Shown: piece by piece, positions 1-11,090 of the stretch
How positions within the stretch are numbered: the first letter of the stretch is position 1
How the letters are laid out: every line of letters begins with the position of its first letter
From: Pseudomonas japonica
Lineage (GTDB): Bacteria > Pseudomonadota > Gammaproteobacteria > Pseudomonadales > Pseudomonadaceae
NCBI RefSeq assembly: GCF_900188455.1
Contig: NZ_FZOL01000019.1
Coordinates: 1 to 64,000, forward strand
Length of the DNA stretch: 64,000 bases
Reading direction: 5' to 3'
Position numbers and translations under genes: made by a program
The notes under the pieces: model-generated
What the model saw: only the letters and a program-made list of their open reading frames with translations
Told to the model about the DNA's origin: nothing
Database searches by the model: none

Positions 1-48
1 CCCCAATGAAGAAACAACACCGCCCGTGACGAATATGTAGCGCGTCAT
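1..48 (-). CDS. pyrG: CTP synthase, N-terminal fragment (cut by window edge)
   Basis: The first 16 codons can be read on the minus strand from an ATG at 48 and give MTRYIFVTGGVVSSLG, the highly conserved start of CTP synthase (synthetase domain with the GGVVSSLGKG nucleotide-binding loop). The rest of the gene lies left of the window. The enzyme aminates UTP to CTP using glutamine. It follows tilS, accA and dnaE on the same strand, the order I recall for Pseudomonas. The fragment is too short to appear as an ordinary open reading frame, but the motif match is exact in frame. Confidence 0.93.
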   Translation of the reverse strand, partial: MTRYIFVTGGVVSSLG

Positions 49-320
49 GAAAAACCCTAGAAGTCTGCGTTAAAGCGGTCTGCGCCGCCGGGGAAAGCGA
101 AGGAAGGCCGAAGCCCCCGATCACCTGCGTCAATCACAGTGCATCCGAAAATACTGCCGCGTCTGTACAGACCGGGGGTTGAAAACCCGGTACGGAGCTC
201 GCTACACATTTTGAGAATCGCCCAGCAAAAAACTGCTTGGTAATCGGCAACTGCCGTGGCTCGAATGGAGCTCACAGAAGCTGTATCAAGAAGGGAGCGT
301 AGTCTACCCGAAGATGCCCA
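49..320. other. Intergenic region between tilS and pyrG
   Basis: These 272 bases separate the tilS stop from the pyrG start. I see no open frame with a recognisable product. A short dyad near 167-205 (ACCGGGGGTTGAAAACCCGGT) could be a terminator for tilS or part of the pyrG leader. No T-rich tract follows it, so I leave its role open. Confidence 0.5.
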
Positions 321-1619
321 TCACCTCAAACCTTGCTCACTCGTCGGTACACTCCACACGAGTTGCAAATCGCCATCAGTGAGCTCCGGCAGATTGGCCA
401 CCGCCACCAGGCACGTACCCGCGAACAGCAGCGGCAGGCGCGCGCGAACGAAGGCCGGCACCTGCGCCTCGTTGAGCAGGCGCTTGAGATCACGGCGACC
501 GCGGCCAGGAATTTCGAGGGTCTCGCCGCCCTCGCGGTAGGCGATGCGCAGGGCTTCCCGCGGCAGCTCGCCCCGCAGGCTGACACAGCCATTGCGGAAC
601 AACTCGAGGGGCGTCCCCGGCTCGCTCCAGGCCACCGGACCACCAACCGGTGCCAGCCAGTCAGCACTCAGCCAGTAGATTCGCTGGCCTGCGCGATGCA
701 GTTCGCCATCGGTCAGGCGCCAGACCGGCGAGGCGTCGCCACGGGCGTCACGCAGGTCATTCCATCCGGCCCAGTGGCGGGTGTCGGGCAAGCGGGTGTG
801 GCGTGCCAGCCAGTATTGCAAGACGTTACGTTGGCGGGCCGGAGACAGTCGGACCAGACTGGGCAGGTCGAGTGATGGCAGCGTCAGCCAGGACAAGCCA
901 CCCGGTGCCTGGGCCGACGCCAGATCGTCCCGAGCCAGTTCCTCCAGCAAGGCACCGGCCTCCGCCAGGTGCGCAGCCGTGCGTGCCAGCCCGCGACTCG
1001 CCTGTGGCCAGCGCGCAATCATCGCCGGCAGCACCTGGTGGCGCACGTAGTTGCGGTCGAACTGCGTCTGCGCGTTCGACGGGTCATCGACCCATTGCAG
1101 GCCATGCTCATGGGCATAGGCCAGCAGCTCATCGCGAGAAATATCCAGCAGCGGCCGCACCAGCCTGCCCTGCCCCAGCGAACGCTGATCCGGCATCGCC
1201 GCCAGCCCACGCACACCCGCGCCACGCAACAGGCGCAGCAACAGGGTTTCTGCCTGATCGTCGCGATGCTGGCCGGTCAGAAGGATCTCGCCTGCCTGCA
1301 AGACTTCGGCGAATGCCTCGTAGCGAGCCGTCCGCGCAGACTGCTCCAGGCTGGCACCCTGCTCCACCCGGACGTGTCGCACCAGCAGGTCGACACCCAG
1401 TGAATCGCACAGACGCCTGCAGTGCTCGGGCCAGGCATCTGCAACGGATTGCAAACCGTGATGGATATGTACGGCGCGCAGCGCGGGACGGTCTTTCAGG
1501 GAAGCGAGCAGATGCAGCAACACACAGGAATCCAGCCCGCCCGATAGCGCAACGCACCAGCCCGGCGCGTCACGCCAGGGGGCCAGGTTATCCTGCAGTC
1601 GGGAAGCGAGATCAGTCAT
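321..1619 (-). CDS. tilS: tRNA(Ile)-lysidine synthase TilS
   Basis: TilS attaches lysine to C34 of the CAU-anticodon tRNA-Ile, so that it reads AUA codons and is charged with isoleucine. The 432-residue product has the PP-loop ATP pyrophosphatase motif SGGLDS at residues 26-31, followed by the N-type ATPase domain (H-GLQ at about residues 55-60) and a C-terminal TilS-C region of about 100 residues. The ATG at 1619 (MTDLASRL) was chosen over in-frame TTG codons a few bases upstream. It lies between accA and pyrG on the same strand and is separated from accA by a large inverted repeat. The length is normal for the family. Confidence 0.95.
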   Translation of the reverse strand: MTDLASRLQDNLAPWRDAPGWCVALSGGLDSCVLLHLLASLKDRPALRAVHIHHGLQSVADAWPEHCRRLCDSLGVDLLVRHVRVEQGASLEQSARTARYEAFAEVLQAGEILLTGQHRDDQAETLLLRLLRGAGVRGLAAMPDQRSLGQGRLVRPLLDISRDELLAYAHEHGLQWVDDPSNAQTQFDRNYVRHQVLPAMIARWPQASRGLARTAAHLAEAGALLEELARDDLASAQAPGGLSWLTLPSLDLPSLVRLSPARQRNVLQYWLARHTRLPDTRHWAGWNDLRDARGDASPVWRLTDGELHRAGQRIYWLSADWLAPVGGPVAWSEPGTPLELFRNGCVSLRGELPREALRIAYREGGETLEIPGRGRRDLKRLLNEAQVPAFVRARLPLLFAGTCLVAVANLPELTDGDLQLVWSVPTSEQGLR

Positions 1620-1646
1620 GCTCAACAATCTTCGAGATCAAAACAA

Positions 1647-1707
1647 TTGGGGCCGCTTTGCGGCCCTTCGCGACGGTTCGGCGCGAAGGGCTGCAAAGCA
1701 GCCCCAA
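1647..1707. repeat. REP-like long inverted repeat / terminator between accA and tilS
   Basis: Two 26-base arms at 1647-1672 and 1682-1707 are inverted copies with two mismatches, around a 9-base loop (ACGGTTCGG). On the minus-strand transcript both mismatches become G-U pairs. The core CCCTTCGCG/CGCGAAGGG resembles Pseudomonas REP palindromes. It fills most of the accA-tilS gap and would form a strong hairpin 3' of accA. There is no T-run, so it is either a REP element or a weak terminator. Confidence 0.7.
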
Positions 1708-1730
1708 ATAGCTGACAAGATAGCGTCAGG

Positions 1731-2678
1731 TCAGAGACCGTAGCTCATCAGGCGATCGTAACGGCGCTTGAGCAGCGCGTCGTTGTCGAACTTCTTCAGC
1801 ATGTCCAGTTGCTGGATCAGTTCCTCCCGAACCGATGCCGACATGGCGGCCGGATCGCGGTGGGCGCCGCCCAGCGGCTCCGAGATGACCTTGTCGACGA
1901 TACCCAGACCCTTCAGGCGTTCGGCGGTGATGCCCATGGCCTCGGCGGCATCGGCGGCCTTCTCGGCGGTCTTCCACAGGATCGAGGCGCAACCTTCCGG
2001 CGAGATCACCGAATAGGTGGAGTACTGCAGCATGTTCAACTGGTCGCAGACACCGATCGCCAGGGCGCCGCCGGAACCACCCTCGCCGATGACGGTGGCG
2101 ATGATCGGCGTCTTCAGGCGCGCCATGACGCGCAGGTTCCAGGCGATCGCTTCGCTCTGGTTGCGCTCTTCGGCGTCGATGCCCGGGTAGGCGCCTGGGG
2201 TGTCGATGAAGGTCAGGATCGGCATCTTGAAGCGTTCGGCCATTTCCATCAGACGGCAGGCCTTGCGGTAGCCTTCCGGACGCGGCATGCCGAAGTTGCG
2301 GCGGACCTTCTCGCGCACTTCACGGCCTTTCTGGTGACCGATGACCATCACCGGACGGTCCGCCAGGCGGGCGATACCGCCGACGATCGCGGCGTCGTCG
2401 GCGAAGTGACGATCGCCGTGCAGTTCGTCGAACTCGGTGAAGATGTGCTCGATGTAGTCCAGGGTGTAAGGCCGGCGCGGGTGGCGCGCCAGGCGAGCGA
2501 TCTGCCAGCTGGTCAGGTTGCCGAAGATGCTCTTGGTCAGCTCGCTGCTCTTGTCTTGCAGCCGGCCGATTTCATCGCCGATGTTCAGCGAGTTGTCATT
2601 GCCCACCAGGCGCAGCTCTTCGATCTTGGCTTGCAGGTCAGCAATCGGCTGTTCGAAATCCAGAAAGTTCGGGTTCAT
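1731..2678 (-). CDS. accA: Acetyl-CoA carboxylase carboxyltransferase subunit alpha
   Basis: AccA pairs with AccD to transfer the carboxyl group from carboxybiotin to acetyl-CoA, giving malonyl-CoA for fatty acid synthesis in the cytoplasm. The 315-residue protein starts MNPNFLDFEQPIADLQ, the typical Pseudomonas N-terminus. An in-frame ATG six bases upstream (MP-M) is less likely. The crotonase-fold carboxyltransferase core shows GREVREKVRRNFGM, TPGAYPGIDAEE and GEGGSGGALAIG, all hallmark AccA segments. It lies downstream of dnaE with a gap of about 100 bases and is likely co-transcribed with it. Confidence 0.97.
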   Translation of the reverse strand: MNPNFLDFEQPIADLQAKIEELRLVGNDNSLNIGDEIGRLQDKSSELTKSIFGNLTSWQIARLARHPRRPYTLDYIEHIFTEFDELHGDRHFADDAAIVGGIARLADRPVMVIGHQKGREVREKVRRNFGMPRPEGYRKACRLMEMAERFKMPILTFIDTPGAYPGIDAEERNQSEAIAWNLRVMARLKTPIIATVIGEGGSGGALAIGVCDQLNMLQYSTYSVISPEGCASILWKTAEKAADAAEAMGITAERLKGLGIVDKVISEPLGGAHRDPAAMSASVREELIQQLDMLKKFDNDALLKRRYDRLMSYGL

Positions 2679-2776
2679 AGGCATCCGTCTTGGGTCGACG
2701 GCCAGGCGGCCGGCCGGTTGATCCGTTTGGCGCCCTACCTTAAGGGATCAGGCGCATTCAGGTCGAGATTAAAAAT

Positions 2777-6301
<3,525 letters not shown>

Positions 6302-6330
6302 GATGATCCTATAGCAACGCAAAACGACAA

Positions 6331-6350
6331 GGCCCGGATTGTACCGGGCC
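6331..6350 (-). terminator. Hairpin 3' of rnhB, upstream of dnaE
   Basis: GGCCCGG (6331-6337) and CCGGGCC (6344-6350) form a perfect 7-bp stem with a 6-base loop. On the minus strand the stem is followed by a T-rich stretch (TTGTCGTTTTG). It fits an intrinsic terminator or attenuator after rnhB, only about 30 bases upstream of the dnaE start codon, so it could also lie in the dnaE leader. Confidence 0.5.
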
Positions 6351-6406
6351 CCGATCAAAACAACAGCCGGCGCATGGCGATCCGGACTGAAGGTGGAAAC
6401 CTGGTA

Positions 6407-7030
6407 TCAGACCAGGGTCGGTTGACCGCCCGCCAGCGCCTCGTAGGCTGCGCGAACCGGGGCGAAAGAACGCCGGTGAATCGGCGTCGGCCCCAGGCGG
6501 GCCAATGCTTCCAGATGCACGGCGGTCGGGTAGCCCTTGTGCCCGCCGATGCCATAACCCGGGTAGATCAGCTCGAAGGCCGACATCTCCCGGTCCCGGG
6601 TGACCTTGGCCAGGATCGAAGCCGCGGCGATCGCCGGAACCTGGCTATCACCCTTGACCACCGGCGACGCCGGCATCTTGAGCTTCGGACAGCGATTGCC
6701 GTCGATCAGCGCCAGTTTCGGGGTGATGTGCAAGCCCTCGACGGCACGCTGCATCGCCAGCATGGTGGCGTGCAGGATGTTCAGCTCGTCGATTTCCTCG
6801 ACTTCCGCGCGGGCGATATGAAAACTCAGGGCCTTTTCGCAGATCTCGTCGAAGAGCTTTTCGCGGCGCGCCTCGGTCAGTTTCTTCGAATCGTTCAGAC
6901 CGAGGATCGGTCGTGCCGGATCGAGAATGACCGCGGCGGTGACCACGGCGCCACAAAGCGGGCCACGGCCGACTTCATCGACGCCGGCGACCAGCTCTTC
7001 GACCAGGTTGAAGTCCAGTCCCATTTGCAT
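6407..7030 (-). CDS. rnhB: Ribonuclease HII
   Basis: RNase HII cleaves the RNA strand of RNA/DNA hybrids and starts removal of single misincorporated ribonucleotides. The 207-residue protein has the catalytic motif VDEVGRGPLCG near the N-terminus, NDSKKLTEARRE, and the later acidic residue in LIDGNRCP. ASILAKVTRDREM is a further family signature. The start ATG (7028-7030) directly abuts the lpxB stop codon TAA (7031-7033). A second ATG two codons later is an alternative. The lpxB-rnhB-dnaE order is typical of gamma-proteobacteria. Confidence 0.96.
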   Translation of the reverse strand: MQMGLDFNLVEELVAGVDEVGRGPLCGAVVTAAVILDPARPILGLNDSKKLTEARREKLFDEICEKALSFHIARAEVEEIDELNILHATMLAMQRAVEGLHITPKLALIDGNRCPKLKMPASPVVKGDSQVPAIAAASILAKVTRDREMSAFELIYPGYGIGGHKGYPTAVHLEALARLGPTPIHRRSFAPVRAAYEALAGGQPTLV

Positions 7031-8158
7031 TTATCGATCTTCCAGCAAGGCCAGCACGGCGTCGGCAGCCTGATTCGAGGCATCACGGCGCAAGGTGCGG
7101 TGAATCCGATCGAAGCCTTCGGTCTGCTGCGCGCCATCCCGCACCAGCGGCGCCAGGGTCTGTGCCAGGGCCTCGCGGGTGGCGGCCTCCTGCAGCAGCT
7201 CCGGCACCAGCAGGCGTTGGGCCAGCAGATTGGGCAGCGAAACGTAGGGGCTCTTCACCAGACGTTTGAGAATCCAGTAGCTCAGCGGGGCCAGGCGATA
7301 GGCCACGACCATCGGCCGCTTGAACAGCAAGGCTTCCAGGGTCGCGGTACCCGAAGCGATCAATACAGCGTCGCAAGCCGCCAGCGCCTGATGGGACTGG
7401 CCGTCGAGCAGGGTCAGCGGCAAATCCCGGCCGACCAGCATCTGCTCCAGCTGCGCGCGGCGCGTGGCGTTCGCACAGGGCGACACGAAGCGCACACCGG
7501 GAATGAGTTCACGCAGGCGCTGCGCGGTGTCGAGAAACAGTTCACCAAGGCGACCGACTTCCCCACCACGGCTACCCGGCATCAGCGCCACCAGCGGCCC
7601 GTCGGGCAAGCCAAGGGTCTGCCGCGCGGCGTCGCGATCGGCTTCAAGGGGAATCGTGTCGGCCAACGGGTGACCGACGAAACGCACCGGTACGCCCTGC
7701 TCTTCGTAGAACTTCGCTTCGAAGGGGAACAGGGTGAGCATCAGGTCGCAGCCTTCGCGAATCTTCAGCACGCGCTTCTGCCGCCAGGCCCAGACCGACG
7801 GGCTGACATAGTGCACGGTCTTGATCCCGGCCTGACGCAGCTTCAGCTCGATATTGAGGGTGAAATCCGGCGCATCGATGCCGATGAAGACATCCGGCTG
7901 TTCTTCGATGAGGGTCTGGATCAGCAGCTTGCGTCGCTTGAGCAGCTCGGGCAAACGCCCCAGCACCTCGACCAGGCCCATGACCGCCAGGCGCTCCATG
8001 GGGAAGTAGCTGCTCAGCCCTTCGGCCTCCATCAGAGGACCGCCGACACCGATGAAACGAATGTCCGGATGCCTGGCCTTGAGCGCACGCATCAGGCCCG
8101 AACCGAGAATGTCGCCGCTGGCCTCACCGGCCACCAGCGCTACGCAGAGTGCCGCCAT
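7031..8158 (-). CDS. lpxB: Lipid-A-disaccharide synthase
   Basis: LpxB (GT19) condenses UDP-2,3-diacylglucosamine with lipid X to form the beta-1,6 disaccharide of lipid A at the inner membrane. The 375-residue protein shows the family opening CVALVAGEASGDILG, then GVGGPLMEAEG, the SPSVWAWRQKR segment and VALMPGSRGGEV. It follows lpxA with one intervening base and abuts rnhB, consistent with translational coupling. Length is standard. Confidence 0.97.
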   Translation of the reverse strand: MAALCVALVAGEASGDILGSGLMRALKARHPDIRFIGVGGPLMEAEGLSSYFPMERLAVMGLVEVLGRLPELLKRRKLLIQTLIEEQPDVFIGIDAPDFTLNIELKLRQAGIKTVHYVSPSVWAWRQKRVLKIREGCDLMLTLFPFEAKFYEEQGVPVRFVGHPLADTIPLEADRDAARQTLGLPDGPLVALMPGSRGGEVGRLGELFLDTAQRLRELIPGVRFVSPCANATRRAQLEQMLVGRDLPLTLLDGQSHQALAACDAVLIASGTATLEALLFKRPMVVAYRLAPLSYWILKRLVKSPYVSLPNLLAQRLLVPELLQEAATREALAQTLAPLVRDGAQQTEGFDRIHRTLRRDASNQAADAVLALLEDR

Positions 8159-8159
8159 G

Positions 8160-8936
8160 TCAGCGCGTGATGCCGCGGGCGGAATTCTGGATCGAGCGAC
8201 GGAACAGCTCGACTTCAGGGAACTGCTTGGCCGACTCTTCCAGCTCGACGATTGCCTGCTCGACGGTCAGACCCTGGCGGTAGACGATCTTGTAGGCGCG
8301 TCGCAGCGCATGGATGGCATCCTCGCTGAAACCGCGACGGCGCATGCCCTCGAAGTTCATGCTGCGCGCTTCGGCGGGGTTGCCGAAGACGGTGACGAAC
8401 GCCGGGACGTCCTTGCCGATGGCGGTACCCATGCCGGAAAAGCTGTGGGCGCCGATATGGCAGAACTGGTGCACCAGGGTGAAGCCGGAGAGGATCGCCC
8501 AGTCATCGACGTGCACATGCCCCGCCAACGCGGTGTTATTGACCAGGATGCAGTGGTTGCCGATGACGCTGTCGTGACCGATATGGGCGTAGGCCATGAT
8601 CAGGTTGTGATCGCCGATGGTGGTTTCCGAGCGGTCCTGGATGGTCCCGCGGTGGATGGTCACACCTTCGCGGATGACGTTGTTGTCACCGATCACCAGG
8701 CGAGTGGGCTCGCCCTTGTACTTGAGGTCCGGCGTGTCTTCGCCGACCGAGGAAAACTGATAGATGCGGTTGTTCCGGCCGATGCGGGTCGGCCCCTTGA
8801 GCACCACATGCGGACCGATGACGGTCCCCTCCCCGATCTCGACGTTCGGGCCGACGATCGACCAAGGACCGACCTCGACACCCTTGGCCAGCCTGGCCGA
8901 GGGATCGATGATTGCCCGAGGGTCAATCAAACTCAT
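8160..8936 (-). CDS. lpxA: UDP-N-acetylglucosamine acyltransferase
   Basis: LpxA catalyses the first step of lipid A synthesis: transfer of a 3-hydroxyacyl chain from ACP to UDP-GlcNAc. The 258-residue protein begins with a left-handed beta-helix of hexapeptide repeats (IIDPSARLAKGVEVGPW and on) and has the catalytic His in AYAHIGHD (H121, equivalent to E. coli H125). The C-terminal helical part includes RRRGFSEDAIHALRRAYK. Its start overlaps the fabZ stop by ATGA (8933-8936), so the two are translationally coupled. Confidence 0.97.
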   Translation of the reverse strand: MSLIDPRAIIDPSARLAKGVEVGPWSIVGPNVEIGEGTVIGPHVVLKGPTRIGRNNRIYQFSSVGEDTPDLKYKGEPTRLVIGDNNVIREGVTIHRGTIQDRSETTIGDHNLIMAYAHIGHDSVIGNHCILVNNTALAGHVHVDDWAILSGFTLVHQFCHIGAHSFSGMGTAIGKDVPAFVTVFGNPAEARSMNFEGMRRRGFSEDAIHALRRAYKIVYRQGLTVEQAIVELEESAKQFPEVELFRRSIQNSARGITR

Positions 8937-9373
8937 AGTTTACGTTCCGCGCAGATGATCTCGGCGGAGCAGACAGGCTTGCCATCGACCGTTGCCTGGC
9001 AGTCGAACTTCCAGATCTGGCGTTTGCAACTGATGAACTTGGCTTCCAGGATCAGTTGGTCGCCCGGCAGCACCGGCTGGCGGAAGCGCAGCTTGTCGGA
9101 GCCGACGAAGTAATACAGCGTGCCATCCGTCGGCTTGGCATCGAGCATCTTGAAACCGAGGATGCCGGCTGCCTGGGCCATGGCCTCGATGATCAGCACG
9201 CCGGGCATGATCGGATGCGCCGGGAAGTGACCATTGAAGAACGGCTCGTTGATGCTGACATTCTTGTAGGCACGAATGCGCTGAGCCTCGACGTCCAGTT
9301 CCACCACGCGGTCCACGAGCAGGAACGGGTAACGGTGAGGCAGGTATTCGCGAATCTCGTTGATGTCCATCAT
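8933..9373 (-). CDS. fabZ: 3-hydroxyacyl-ACP dehydratase FabZ
   Basis: FabZ dehydrates 3-hydroxyacyl-ACP during fatty acid elongation and competes with LpxA/LpxD for the same substrate pool, which explains its place in the lpx cluster. The 146-residue hotdog-fold protein has the active-site His49 in FNGHFPAHPIMPG and Glu63 in LIIEAMAQ. The first of two adjacent ATG codons (9373 or 9370) cannot be preferred from sequence. It lies between lpxD and lpxA and overlaps lpxA by four bases. Confidence 0.97.
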   Translation of the reverse strand: MMDINEIREYLPHRYPFLLVDRVVELDVEAQRIRAYKNVSINEPFFNGHFPAHPIMPGVLIIEAMAQAAGILGFKMLDAKPTDGTLYYFVGSDKLRFRQPVLPGDQLILEAKFISCKRQIWKFDCQATVDGKPVCSAEIICAERKL

Positions 9374-9472
9374 TTCTGGGGGAAGCCTGTAGTAAAGATA
9401 GGGAGCATGCGCCTGGCGCCATGCACCTTTTGCAAATCAAGAACGCCAACCGGCAATCACGCCGCGCCCTGA

Positions 9473-10540
9473 TCAGGAAAGGGTATCAGCATCAGATGAT
9501 GGCTGGCCGCCTGAGGTCACGGTTTCGACACGCTTTTCCAGTTGTTGAAGACGCTTGGCCAGTTCATCCAGCTGGCGAATCCTCGCCGCGCTCTTGCGCC
9601 AGTCGCCCAAGGTCTGCATTGCCGTGCCGGAAGAATAACCGCCAGGCTCGGTGATGGAGCGGGTGACCATGGTCATGCCGGAAACGAAAACGTTATCGCA
9701 GACATCGATGTGACCGACCATGCCGACACCGCCGGCGATGGTGCAATGCTTGCCGATTCTGGTGCTTCCCGAGATGCCGACACAGGCCGCCATCGCCGTG
9801 TGGTCGCCCACCTGCACGTTGTGGGCGATCTGGATCTGGTTGTCGAGCTTGACGCCATCGCCGATGCGGGTGTCGGCCAGTGCGCCACGGTCGATGGCGG
9901 TATTCACACCGATCTCGACATCGTCGCCAATGCTGACACCGCCGATCTGGGCAATCTTCTGCCAGACACCCTTGTCGTTGGCAAAACCGAAACCTTCGCC
10001 ACCCAGCACGGCGCCGGACTGTATCACCACACGCTTGCCGATGCGCACGTCGTGGTACAGGGTTACCCGGGGAGCCAGCCAGCCACCCTCGCCGATCACG
10101 CTCCGCGCGCCGATGAAGCAATGCGCGCCGACCGTGACATTGGCACCGATCACCGCACCGCTCTCGATGACCGCGAACGCGCCGACACTGGCGCTGGCAT
10201 CCACCTGGGCGTCCACCGCCACCACGGCGCTGGGATGAATTCCCGCCACAGCCTTTGGTTTGGGGTCGAACAGGTGGGAGATGCGGGCATACGCCAGGTA
10301 AGGATCAGGCACGATCAGCGCATTGCCGGTAAAGCCCTCGGCATCGCTGGTGCGCAGCAGTACCGCACTGGCGCGGGTATCGGCCAGATATTTGCGGTAC
10401 TGGGTATTGGCCAGGAAGCTCAACTGGCCGGAGCCAGCTTCCTGCAGGGTCGCGAGACCAGTGATTTCGAGCTCTTCGGGGCCTTGCAGCGTGGCCCCGA
10501 GGAACTCAGCCAACTGGCCGAGTTTCATGGTCGCCGTCAT
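9473..10540 (-). CDS. lpxD: UDP-3-O-(3-hydroxyacyl)glucosamine N-acyltransferase
   Basis: LpxD N-acylates the product of LpxA and LpxC in lipid A synthesis. The 355-residue protein has the N-terminal uridine-binding domain (MKLGQLAEFLGATLQG...), then a long run of hexapeptide repeats (for example IESGAVIGANVTVGAHCFIG). The catalytic-His region NNQIQIAHNVQVGDH (LDNQIQIAHN) is present, and the C-terminus is a helical tail rich in Gln/Leu (LAKRLQQLEKRVE). The upstream gene ompH ends two bases before it. An ATG four codons downstream is an alternative start. Confidence 0.96.
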   Translation of the reverse strand: MTATMKLGQLAEFLGATLQGPEELEITGLATLQEAGSGQLSFLANTQYRKYLADTRASAVLLRTSDAEGFTGNALIVPDPYLAYARISHLFDPKPKAVAGIHPSAVVAVDAQVDASASVGAFAVIESGAVIGANVTVGAHCFIGARSVIGEGGWLAPRVTLYHDVRIGKRVVIQSGAVLGGEGFGFANDKGVWQKIAQIGGVSIGDDVEIGVNTAIDRGALADTRIGDGVKLDNQIQIAHNVQVGDHTAMAACVGISGSTRIGKHCTIAGGVGMVGHIDVCDNVFVSGMTMVTRSITEPGGYSSGTAMQTLGDWRKSAARIRQLDELAKRLQQLEKRVETVTSGGQPSSDADTLS

Positions 10541-10541
10541 A

Positions 10542-11045
10542 TCAACGGGACTGGTTCATGCGCTCGATGACCTGGCGGGTGATGTCGTACTGAGGTTTGA
10601 CATCGATGACCGCGCCACGCTCGAGAACCAGGTCGAAACCGCCTTTCTTGATGACTTCCTCGACGGCGCCATCCAGCTTCGGCTTCAGTTGCTTGAGCAT
10701 GTCACGGTCCGCCACGGCCTTGGCTTCGTTCAGTTCCTTGGACTGGAACTGGAAGTCGCGGGCTTTCTGCTTGAATTCAAGCTCCAGGCGCTCGCGCTCG
10801 CCTTGCGGCATCTTGTCACCGCCCTTGACCAGGCGATCCTGGATGCCCTTGGCGCTGCTTTCCAGGTTTTTCAGTTTGGTCAGTTGCGGACCGAACTTCT
10901 TCTCGGCATCGACCGCGTAAGCCTTGGCCGCGTCGGATTCCAGCAGCGCCATCTGATAGTTCAGAACGGCAATTTTCATTTCGGCAAACGCCGGGGTCGC
11001 GACCAGGGCCGCGGCCAGTACCGCCAGTTGAGTCAACTTACGCAC
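10542..11045 (-). CDS. ompH: OmpH/Skp-family periplasmic chaperone
   Basis: Skp-type chaperones hold unfolded outer-membrane proteins in the periplasm and deliver them to the BAM complex. The 167-residue precursor has a clear Sec signal peptide (MRKLTQLAVLAAALVATPAFA, cut before EMKIAVLN). Its body is mainly charged alpha-helix compatible with the Skp coiled-coil tentacles. It lies between bamA and lpxD, the standard gamma-proteobacterial position (skp). The length is normal. Confidence 0.93.
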   Translation of the reverse strand: MRKLTQLAVLAAALVATPAFAEMKIAVLNYQMALLESDAAKAYAVDAEKKFGPQLTKLKNLESSAKGIQDRLVKGGDKMPQGERERLELEFKQKARDFQFQSKELNEAKAVADRDMLKQLKPKLDGAVEEVIKKGGFDLVLERGAVIDVKPQYDITRQVIERMNQSR

Positions 11046-11090
11046 GATGCACTCCTACAGAATCCGTTGTCGTTTACGTGGACCAGACCC